From contig SAXG01000103.1 of the NCBI GenBank assembly GCA_012932865.1, positions 1-64,000 of the forward strand: a DNA stretch of 64,000 bases. Direction: 5' to 3'. The stretch's first letter is position 1, and each line of letters begins with the position of its first letter. The notes beneath the pieces were generated by a model. That model made no database searches. It was given only the letters and a program-made list of their open reading frames with translations, and had not been told where the DNA came from. Shown one piece after another: positions 55,650-64,000 of the stretch. A program made the translations under genes and the position numbers. Source of the stretch: Amylostereum areolatum (Eukaryota; Basidiomycota; Agaricomycetes; Russulales; Stereaceae).

Positions 55650-58480
55650 AGGGTACAATATGTTGGTGCCTAGGCGAGTGTTGTTGACGCGTAGTATGGG
55701 CCCGTGTTCTTACATACTCACTGTAGATTAGCGTGCGCATGGATTTGGCGTCGGTTCTGGAGCAGCAGCGAGACGCGGGAACGAGGAAGCCTATATTATG
55801 ATTTATCATGGGACAATTTAGCTAAGTGGCGATGGAGGCACCAGTTGAAGGCCGTGGGATCGCACTACAAGGGTAAAGGAGGACCAGAGGATGATGAGAT
55901 GGTAGACAGGACGCGTTTCCGACGCACGAAAGTGAGATCGAGAATGAGAACGCGCGCAACAGGCTCGGGAGCAAGAGCAGAGGCGAAGCGAACCATGCCA
56001 TTCGGCGTATCCCGCGACATGACAAGTCGAATGCACGTGACAACGCGACGCGCCAACGCGTTCGCGCGTCGCCGCCTAGGCTCTGTCTACCACAGCGTCA
56101 TTCCGCTTTTCGATCTCACTTTTCGTGCGTCGTAAAAGGGATTCCCTCCCTTTATTTGCAACGTATCCTCATTCTTGTCAACGTACTTCCGAGTGGGCCT
56201 CCAAGCCTAAACACGACCGGATCATCACACCCAAAGTAAACTTCGACGCGCCGCCTCGCGCATTTTCGTGTGGCTACAATTGGCTACACCCTTGAGCGGA
56301 GTGTCGCGTCGTCTGGACCAAATCTCTATCCAAGTATGTTTTCGCCGCTTTCCCTACGGCACTTTGTAACCACGATGACGTTACTTGCAACCACGATGAT
56401 GCGGCTTACCGCAAGGCGTGTGCCAGTGCACGGCGAAGTCAACCCTTGCCAAAGTCTTCAGGTCACGGTGCATCTCTAATCATGGTTCTCTTGCGACATA
56501 CGCGCATCTAACCTAAACTGCGCAAAATATTCAATGATATGCTCACTAGCAAGACTATCAACGAAGATGAGCACACGGACTTCCACATCAAGCATCGGTA
56601 CGGTGAGCACTTCGCTTTCGTATAGGCACTCGGAGAGCTTACCATTGAATCTGCAATGGGAACGCCGTATGGGGTGCGTACAACTCCCGATCCGTGTTCA
56701 CAAACCACAACAAATGAACGAACTGACGGGCCTCTCTTTTGAGCTTTGGCGGGGATATTTGCAGTACGTCTCCAGCCGCTGCTCCTTTGCCCCCTCCCCC
56801 CTCCCTCGTATCCCTCGTATCAAACATCTTTTGCCAGGTAGGTCCGCCCAGCTGTCAACAGGATGCCCGTGAATGTTTCAGGCATGCAGGCAACTTCTAC
56901 TATGCTCGTACACGGTACACTGTTTGTCCCCTGCTCTTGTCGGTTGCGTTACAAGCTTACCACCTGAGCAGATATGAGGATCATGTGGATAGTTGGTCCG
57001 CCGAGTTTCTGCCTGAATGGGATTACCGAAGGCTGTCGCAGGTGACCGAGGACCCGCTGAACTACAAGAGGCTAGAGGCTGCTTTGAAGAACCTCACAAA
57101 GGTCCCCGACAGGGCGGCGGCGGCGCCAAACCACGCGCTCCGGCGCATCGGTCCGGCGTAAATAGAACCAAACACGCGAGATTTTGCGACGCACAAGTCC
57201 CTTCCGAGTCCCTTCACGCTTCAACGTCCAACGCTCTTCCAGGCTCCTCCGCTGCACGTTCCGTCTTTCCGCCTTCTTACCTGTGCTCGATCTCACTTTT
57301 GTGCGTCGAGCGCGGGTTTACTCAGATGCAGGACGAGAGCGATGACGAAGACAAAGATGAAGCACCAACCATTCTCGTCGACAACAACCATCCGCGCGTG
57401 GTCGAGGAGGACAAGGTCCTCGTCATTCCCGAGGACGTCGAGCTCCCCGATACCCAGCCCCCTTCTGGCCCGAAGTACCCGCCCGGCGTCTCTTCCCCGT
57501 GCCCGCGACAGCCCTCGGGTTCCCACACCGCGCCCCTGCCCGCTCATCCAGCCGCACCAACAGCAATACCAGACGCCCCGCCGTGACATGGTGCGACAGT
57601 AGTCTTACTCGCTATCGCCGTCTGCCGTCTGACACGGCATGTCTCCGGGTTCACTGCTACGCCGTAGCGCAGATATTACCCGCCTTTCCCGTTCACTATA
57701 ACGCTTCGCCCTTTTACATGACAATCCACGGTAGTCACCTATACGACAGTTGGTCCATGACGAGCCTTCAAACATCTTCTTGCAGCGGTCGCGGAACTCA
57801 TTTTTGACCATCTCCTCTTCATTGGCCAGATGAGGGGAAAGCGTCCTTCTCTTGTGGAGATGTCACGGCGGACAACAATCCTGATTCGGGGTTGAGCGGA
57901 ACTTGTATGAAGGCGGAGAATAGGGGCGTCTGGCCAAGGTAAGGGCGCGAGTAACTCATGAGGAACGTGGTTCTCTCCCGATTCTCCTGTTGCATATCCA
58001 GCCTTACGATCTCTATCGCTGGCACTATATCTTATTACTCTACTGCTCCTTAAACCCCTCCCCGTGTCTTCAGACCTACAACTTTGAACGCAGTGAGCTC
58101 GTGCATGCGATTCAACGTCCGATCCCGTTATGCGCACATGTGGCGGGTGGAAGGGACTCTGATCAGGAATGTGTACGAAAATGGTACAAAAAGGTGACCC
58201 CGATCCCCAGCGCGTACGGGAAGTAGGCCAAATTGTGCGTACGAAATGGCCCAAAATCGCCGATTTAGGATCGGAGTTGCAACCGCATACGCCAGGGGCC
58301 TCGTGTATATTATCTATCTATCTATCCATCTATCACCGGTCAGCGCCACTGGGGAAACATGATATATAAATGCCATCCACTTCACCGTGCACGGTTTGTC
58401 TCTGCTCTCTCCACCATCTTGCGACAGCTTTCACCACTGCTAGCAACACAAGACGTCACCTCGACGTGGGCAAAGCAACA
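55650..58480. other. Gene-poor region with coding-like fragments
   Basis: No complete gene is supported. Two stretches look coding: 56880-57161 (plus; YHLSRYEDHVDSWSAEFLPE, then EDPLNYKRLEAALKNL) and 57327-57586 (acidic then proline-rich). A 22-bp pattern close to TCGATCTCACTTTTGTGCGTCG occurs near 56113 and 57287. A CTAT microsatellite lies near 58312-58333. Confidence 0.3.
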
Positions 58481-58704
58481 ATGGCAAGCGCATGCAAAGA
58501 CGAAGACACAATTATCATGCATTATGGAAACGAGGTACCTTTCCTGGTCGTCCGCAGTAAGGAATACAAGGTGAGTTTCTTTCCACCGTGTATTCCGCTG
58601 ATTGAGCGAAAAAAAACTTGTCATGCGGCCCTCAGGATATTATTGCATCCGTTCGTCGCAACATTCACAAGACTGAGGTGCAGAAGGCACACGACGACGA
58701 CATC

Positions 58705-58713
58705 CAGATTACC
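58705..58713. repeat. Left 9-bp target-site duplication (CAGATTACC)
   Basis: Exact match to 59468-59476. Confidence 0.85.
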
Positions 58714-59467
58714 CAAAACTTCGACACTAGAGCCCAGCGGTTCAGACCTGGTTCAGAACCGGTTCAGAACCCCTCCTCGAACCCAGGCCTGAACTAGGTT
58801 GGAACCAGGTTCCGAACTCTTTCCTAGATGGTGTCTGTCACGCCCTGTGACGTGTTCGGAGGTTCTGAACCTGCCCGATTTGCGAAACACAACAAAAAAC
58901 TCTCAGTTTCAATGTTTCATGGTTACTGTACCAGTCAAGTTAGCAAGTGTTTTTGTTTCATACTACACTACTTCCTAAGCTATTACATATGACACTAATG
59001 AAGCTACAAGTATGAAGGGGAACATGAAAGTCACGGGAATGGCTGCCAGTGTGCAGCTGTGGAATGAGGGAGCATAAGGGAATGAAAGGCACGACAATGG
59101 AGAAGGAAGAGAACTGTGTGGAACCGGGAAACGGCACGGATGGCGGGAAACCGTAGTGGTGGGAAATGGCGGGGAAGCAGCATGGCATGGCAGGGCGGGA
59201 GGAGTGGCGGGGGAGGGCGACGGCGAGAAGGTCGAGCGGGGGCGCGACGGTGGTGGTGGTCAGGTTGAGGGGAAAGAGGAAGAAACCGCAGCAGGAGGGC
59301 TTGAGGTGATGCTGAGTTTCCTTTTTGGGCTGCGCGCGAGGTTCAGACCTCGACTCCGTTGTGACAGAATGTAACGCTGGCTCAGGTTCGGAACTCGGTT
59401 CAGAACTCGGTTCGGAACCAGGTTCAGAACCAGGTTCGGAACTCGTGGGCTCCAGTGTCGAAGTCCT
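58714..59467. mobile_element. Non-autonomous TIR element with palindromic 12-bp repeats
   Basis: 754 bp with inverted ends (left ACTTCGACACTAGAGCCCA, right reads ACTTCGACACTGGAGCCCA on the minus strand) inside a 9-bp duplication. Subterminal repeats of the palindromic kind GGTTCNGAACC recur several times at both ends, about every 12 bp on the right. No transposase is visible; a minus-strand 194-codon frame (59542-58958) is largely a translation of the repeats. The 9-bp duplication suggests a Mutator-like element, by inference. Confidence 0.8.
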
Positions 59468-59476
59468 CAGATTACC
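59468..59476. repeat. Right 9-bp target-site duplication (CAGATTACC)
   Basis: Exact copy of 58705-58713. Confidence 0.85.
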
Positions 59477-60441
59477 GCCTATCACCCCAAGTATCCCGAT
59501 AAACGTGTCCAAGTTACAAAGGAAGTTTGGCCTACCTTCCAAAACTTCTTGGAGGAATTCACTGTGGGCATTCGTGCGTATTCACTGCTTTCACGGGGCA
59601 TCACGACTAATCGATCAACACAGGGCCTTCTGGACGAGAACATGACACCGAGAAAGATGATAAAAATGACGATAAAGACGAGGACCGGAGCGAGGACGAA
59701 GTACCGGGAGAGGACAAAGACGGAAGTGAGGACAAAAATGCTAATAGCCGAGGTTTGTCCAAGAAACGCGAATGGCCCCAGAGACAATCGGACGACGGCA
59801 TGCGACGTCTGAGCAAGAAGTTCCGCCCCAGCCGCAACGCGCTCCCCCCAATGACAGAACCAAAGGTACGTCCTCACAATGACATATGTTCACACATCTA
59901 GAATGCAACAACACAGACCGAACCCGGGGACTTTTCGGTCTCCGTCAGAATCGACAGAGAGTCTGACGCCGTCCATAACGTAAATGACCATCACTCATTT
60001 TGTTACTCCATCACCTGACACCAACTCACATATCAGAAGTACTCAGGCTTTCCGATGTTCGCCCAGCACCAAGAGATAGAGAGGGAATGGATCCAAACTC
60101 ACACGCACGTTCACTGGCTCGTTCCACCACCGGAAGCAGTCAAAGACATCCGCAAGTACATATCGGGCGACAGCAGTGTCGTCATCGACAGTGCAGTGCA
60201 CCGATGGCTGCGAGACCGGAGGTGTTTCGACAGCGATGGAAAGCCTAGATGCTTGATACTGCCCTCCTTGGGCAAGGACCTGTATCGCGCTATGGTCATA
60301 GCTCACAAGGGACACAGCGGGAAAGATAAAACATGGAGGCGTCTCGAAGCCCATTGTCTTGGCCCATCCCGCTCGTTCGTGTACTTGTGGCACGACACGT
60401 GCCCGACTTGTCATCAAATTTCAAGCAGTGAGACCGATTAG

Positions 60442-61158
60442 GTATGTACAATCTATACGCATCATGATATGTTGCGACTGACTCGAGAACAGACTCGCCC
60501 GGCTGCGTACCCGTAAATATTGTTGTCGCTCGCGTCTCGTTCTCTCTTCAGGGAGGGAAAGAGGAAGCAAGGCAGTTTCGCCCTTGGGGCAACTTCCACC
60601 GTATACTAAATGTAACCATGAATGAAAGTGTTGGTACACTCAAAAAGTTCACTCATGACGATGGGGTAAGTTAGTAGTAAGTATTCGCATTCCGAAGTTC
60701 GTGGATCGCATCTCGGGCCCTTGGCAAGACACGACTATAATGTCAACGCGAGCAACCCAACACTGCTTCATCCCAGCCACAATCGCCGTGCTTGACGCAT
60801 GCATGTCTCCGGCCGCTCGAGATATGCACATCATCAGAAGCCGCACAGTTCCACCCGCGCAGTGCAAGTTAGAACAGTGATTATTTTCACGAGTTATCAC
60901 CCCGTGATTATAAACATCAATACGAGCCATTGGCCCAGCCCGATTGTGAGAGTAGTACCAGCAATACAAAGACCGCCAAAACACGTGTGGTAACCAATGA
61001 GTGAGAGTTATAGTAAGCGAGCGCATCGAAAGGGTATCGTGCAGCCAACAACCATCGTGAGTTCGTATTTGCCCTTAAAGTGCACGCCACATGCCGACGC
61101 TCACCCCGCCATGATGCCGACTCCTCCCTCCTCCCCCAACGACTTCTGGCAAAGTCAA
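60442..61158. other. Intergenic
   Basis: No gene is supported. Confidence 0.45.
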
Positions 61159-62290
61159 TCACTGCTCCCTCGGTGCGTCTCTCCCCCATTTCTCATACGG
61201 ATTCGGCCAACCCTCTTCCACGGGCACATCCGGCATCGCCCGTTTGAAGAATAGCTCGATGCTGACCCTCGTTGAGCTCGTCCTCGTCCGCACGGCTCAC
61301 CTCCACGCGCTGCCGGTGCCCCAGCGCCACCGTCGACTCGTACTTCTCAACGTCCTTCTGGGCCGGACCCGCTTTATCTTCGTACATCTTCAGACATTGA
61401 TCGACGTACCTGCGTGGGACTGGTGAGCGTGAAGAGAAGAAGAAGTAGGAGGGCGGAAGACGCACTGTTGGTGCTCCTCTTCTTCCTGGGGAACGACTGG
61501 TTCGACCCACGAAGTGCTCTCCATGCCCACGCAGCCTTTCGTCGAACGCGCCTTGGTCGACACTACAGGCTTGAAAAGGTCCCTGGGTTTCCAGCGAGCC
61601 TATGCGGTTGAAACGGACACTGGTTCACGTCCCTCAGCGTCTTCCTCCGCGTCGCGGTCAGTATCATGTCCCCTTAGAAGACAGAGAAAGAAACGCACCC
61701 AGGCAGCTTGAGCGTGTTGTTCATCGGGTAGCACCCGTACTAGTAGCAGCAGTTACTTTTGGTCATTGGGAAGGGCACCCGCCTGTAGCAAGGTCACCAG
61801 GTCAAAAGAGATCGGGAATGTCCCCCGCCCGCTCACGTCCCCTCCCGCACGAGTCCCCGCTTGCAACGTCGCGGCCTCCACGCGAACGTTCTCCTACGCA
61901 GGCCCACGCCCCCGCTCGCGACACCGCCGTGACGCCAACCTCCCCGCCCGCGCGGGGTCCGACACCTGCACGACAAGAGGATGAAGGACGCCTGGGAGGT
62001 CCAGGCGCGCGTCGCCCGCCGTGCACAAGGCCTCCAACCTCCCGCACGCGCGGAGTCCGGAACCTGCGTGAGCGAACGGTAATACACCGACCAGAACCCG
62101 GCAGAGAACTCGACAAAGCACTGGATGCCCTCACGGCACGCGTCGAGGACATACGCTGATTCGAGGTGGTCCTTCCGGCACCAGTCACGGCATCCGCCTC
62201 GCGATGGCGGGTGGCCCGTTGGGTCGGCTCGGATGCCGAGGGATAGGTCGATCGCAGTTTGCTTGTCCGAATCTGTGAATGGGATGTTAG
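61159..62290 (-). CDS. Uncharacterised gene, exon model incomplete
   Basis: Minus strand, from 3' to 5': a final exon ending at 61159 (KRAMPDVPVEEGWPNPYEKW), a segment YVDQCLKMYEDKAGPAQKDV then ESTVALGHRQRVEVSRADED, an exon with ESTSWVEPVVPQEEEEHQ (ATG at 61524), before it LRDVNQCPFQPHRLAGNPG then KPVVSTKARSTKGCVGM, and a far exon at about 62290-62065 with GGCRDWCRKDHLESAYVLDA. Codon structure and splice sites fit, but I know no family. Two single-base shifts are needed, near 61275 and 61590. The far exon may belong to another gene. Confidence 0.4.
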
Positions 62291-62639
62291 GAGGAAAAAG
62301 AGCTGAGAAAGAAGAGCGAGAGGGCACCTCCTCGTTCACGCCACGCTTCAGACATCGCGCACCGGCACAATGACGCGACCTGCGTGCAATCAGCGTAATG
62401 TAGAGATAACGCGCCCTAGCACCGTTTGTTCTGAAAGAAGTCGTTATACGCTCGAAGCAGTGAAGAGGAAGGAACACACTGGCTTGGTCAACACGTCCGT
62501 GCATGAGAAGAAGCACCCAATGCACGCGCACCATGACTGTCTCCTGTTCCTCTCGAACGGTCAGTTTCTGCGGACGAAAATCAGTTCGCGGGCGGTCACG
62601 CAGGAGGTTGAGAGTTAGAGTGTAGGTCTGATAACCTAG

Positions 62640-64000
62640 TAGAGATATATTGCGGTCAGCGTGGATAAGAAGCTTTGGCAGCGGGGTAAGATACCATAGA
62701 GCGTGAAGTACATGTTTGCGACAGGTCTTCCGGGAACCATTACACCGCCGATCATCTAAGGGTCGCGTCAGTAAAAGTCCCGAATTGCATTGGCGAAAAC
62801 GTATACCTGAACGAGGAATTGGATGCTAGGTTGGTAGCCGACCGTGCAGTAGAGAGTACCGACACGCGTGATCACTGTGAGTTTTCGTTCGACGCAGGAG
62901 GTAAAGACAGAGGCTTACAGGGCGACAATGAAGGCACACCTGCGCAAAGCCGTCGTCAGCGCGATACAGCGTAAAGGGACCAAGGAAGACGCACCAGGGC
63001 AGACCGGACGACGTGGCGTAAAGCATGCCTAAGCCCAAGGCAAAGCAGACCACGAAAATGATCATGTACCACCAGTTTGCCACCTCAGGGTAGACCTTCA
63101 TCTTCTGATAGTGCACGTCCTGTAACTCCTTGGTCTGCATGGTCCGAGACGATGTCCGAGACGTCCCGACCGTACCACAGGGCGAAGTGCGTGATAGCAG
63201 CTAAGTGGATGGTTCCAGGTGAGAGTTAGATCGCAATGTCTATGGGCGAAATTGCGTACCTCTGATGTACATGGTCCGACTGACCTTGTACAGCATTTGC
63301 GACGCGGCATACCACGATAGATCCTATCAAACAACGTTAAGCTTTTAAAAATAATAAAAACCTCTTAGGAGATCGTACCTGTACGGAACACCTACGCAGC
63401 CCATGTTGGATAGACGAGGTAGTCACGCACGAGACCTATTGAACCCGTCGTATACGCTCCGTGAGGACGGGAGTGTGGAGGCACTCACCAGCTAGGTCGT
63501 ATCCAATCAACTGAGACGAGATGAGCCTGAGGGAAAAGATCAGTGTGAGACTTGAGCCAATGTCAAGTCAAAGGTCGAGATACATACGTGAAAAATACCC
63601 ACAGCCGCGTTGGGCTTCGTATTGTAATAAAGATCTTGAGCAGCGAAAACGGAAGTGGCAATGGAGCTGTCCGAAGAAGTTGCCTAATGATGGCGTCAAC
63701 AAGATCCGCCATAACTCAACTTGACAAAGCACTGACCGACATGATACTAAAGGAGGTGTCAAGGTCGGTCACTATGATTCCTGGACGACGACGACGGGAA
63801 GAGTGGGTGGTGCTGGTCGACGGCAACGGGAGGGGAGGGTGGCTCACGGTCTTTCGAAGGCTCGTACACGGCGAAGTGCACATATGTATTTCGGGAAGTT
63901 CTTCGATTGAGGATGCTTAGGGTTACAGGGATAGATGCGGTGGAAGTGACGTATTCGGGATCGGGTGCGTCGTGGAGAGACAGTAGGTCGTCGAGCTCCG
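62640..64000 (-). CDS. OPT-family oligopeptide transporter, 5' end not resolved
   Basis: Minus-strand exons show OPT landmarks: ATSSDSSIATSVFAAQDLYYN then NAAVGIFH, SSQLIGYDLAGLVRDYLVYP, and further on a cytosolic loop with DVHYQKMKVYPEVANWW, a membrane segment MIIFVVCFALGLGMLYATS, GLPWW, and the segment MIGGVMVPGRPVANMYFTLYG. OPT proteins import tetra- and oligopeptides (or metal chelates) with protons across the plasma membrane. A one-base shift (CC at 63144-63145) separates two parts of the loop. The C-terminal third after 62640 could not be followed. The first identified exon begins at 63683; the N-terminus lies upstream, perhaps beyond the window. Confidence 0.7.
63762..63780. repeat. 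19-bp direct repeat, copy 2
   Basis: Same 19 bp as 54815-54833; here in or upstream of the transporter gene. Confidence 0.6.

Larger units (their letters stand above)
58481..60441 (+). pseudogene. Gene with integrase-like H2C2 zinc motif, interrupted by a transposable element
   Basis: Exons 58481-58570, 58636-58713 plus 59477-59573, 59624-59865, 59902-59979 and 60037-60441 make 329 codons once the 754-bp insert is left out. All borders are GT-AG and the frame is continuous. The N-terminus is small and acidic/basic (EVPFLVVRSKEYK; HPKYPDKRVQVTKEVW), the middle is highly charged (Asp/Lys/Glu-rich). The last exon ends with HKGHSGKDKTWRRLEAH followed by LWHDTCPTC, a His-x3-His...Cys-x2-Cys array like the zinc-binding domain of LTR-retrotransposon integrases. 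Similar domesticated domains exist in host genes. With the insert the frame stops after 26 more codons. Function unknown. Confidence 0.65.

Noticed and set aside
58958..59542. 194-codon minus-strand frame in the 754-bp element
   Set aside because: Mostly translation of GGTTC/GAACC repeats and terminal repeat; no transposase motif.
1..64000. CRISPR arrays, operons, bacterial promoters or riboswitches
   Set aside because: The sequence is eukaryotic with spliceosomal introns; no spaced direct-repeat array was seen.

Overview
The window looks like nuclear DNA of a mushroom-forming basidiomycete (Agaricomycete). The coding genes are packed with short GT-AG introns of about 45-65 nt. The families are typical of that group: F-box/LRR paralogues, a FunK1 kinase remnant and a DUF6589 protein. 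There is also an intron-containing nuclear tRNA-Thr. All calls come from reading the sequence; no database search was possible.

Layout. 0.6-2.5 kb: an intact short-chain dehydrogenase and an in-frame shrunken copy of it. 3.3-9.6 kb: the most interesting object, a 6.27-kb module holding a RecQ-type helicase and a convergent DUF6589 protein. It is bounded by 8-bp direct repeats and ends that both read TAGTCT inward. A second, orphan copy of its left 55 bp lies at 54.87 kb and starts at the same base. I read this as a two-gene DNA transposon. 10.7-18 kb: FunK1 remnant, membrane J-protein, and two F-box genes (one with a nonsense codon in the F-box). 18.6-31.9 kb: a housekeeping block with L-type lectin cargo receptor, Rit1, a membrane LRR protein, ketopantoate hydroxymethyltransferase, Kri1 and a long KEN-box protein. 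32.6-39.3 kb: a hypothetical gene, a trypsin-fold protease-like pseudogene, a dynactin p25 fragment, a 657-bp hAT-type MITE, tRNA-Thr(CGT) and an Erv-type sulfhydryl oxidase. 39.8-51 kb: an F-box gene split by a TIR element, asparaginyl-tRNA synthetase, Dph5, an LSM4 pseudo-paralogue joined to a decayed F-box gene, functional LSM4, and another F-box/LRR gene. 51.9-53.2 kb: a Gfo/Idh/MocA (Gal80-like) oxidoreductase. 53.8-58.4 kb: gene-poor, with an AT-rich island. 58.5-60.4 kb: a gene with an integrase-like H2C2 zinc motif, interrupted by a 754-bp TIR element. 61.2-64 kb: an uncharacterised gene and an OPT-family oligopeptide transporter.

Three themes recur. First, four DNA transposons have readable target-site duplications (8, 8, 10 and 9 bp); two of them sit inside coding sequence, so the ancestral frame can be read across the insertion. 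Second, four of the five F-box genes are broken or damaged. Third, several otherwise conserved genes carry single-base indels, mostly one extra base in a short homopolymer. That pattern is more like uncorrected sequencing error than decay, and those genes should not be called pseudogenes without checking reads. The intact housekeeping genes serve tRNA modification and charging (Rit1, AsnRS), elongation factor modification (Dph5), RNA processing and ribosome biogenesis (LSM4, Kri1), and the secretory pathway (lectin, Erv). They have no operon-like relationship to each other.
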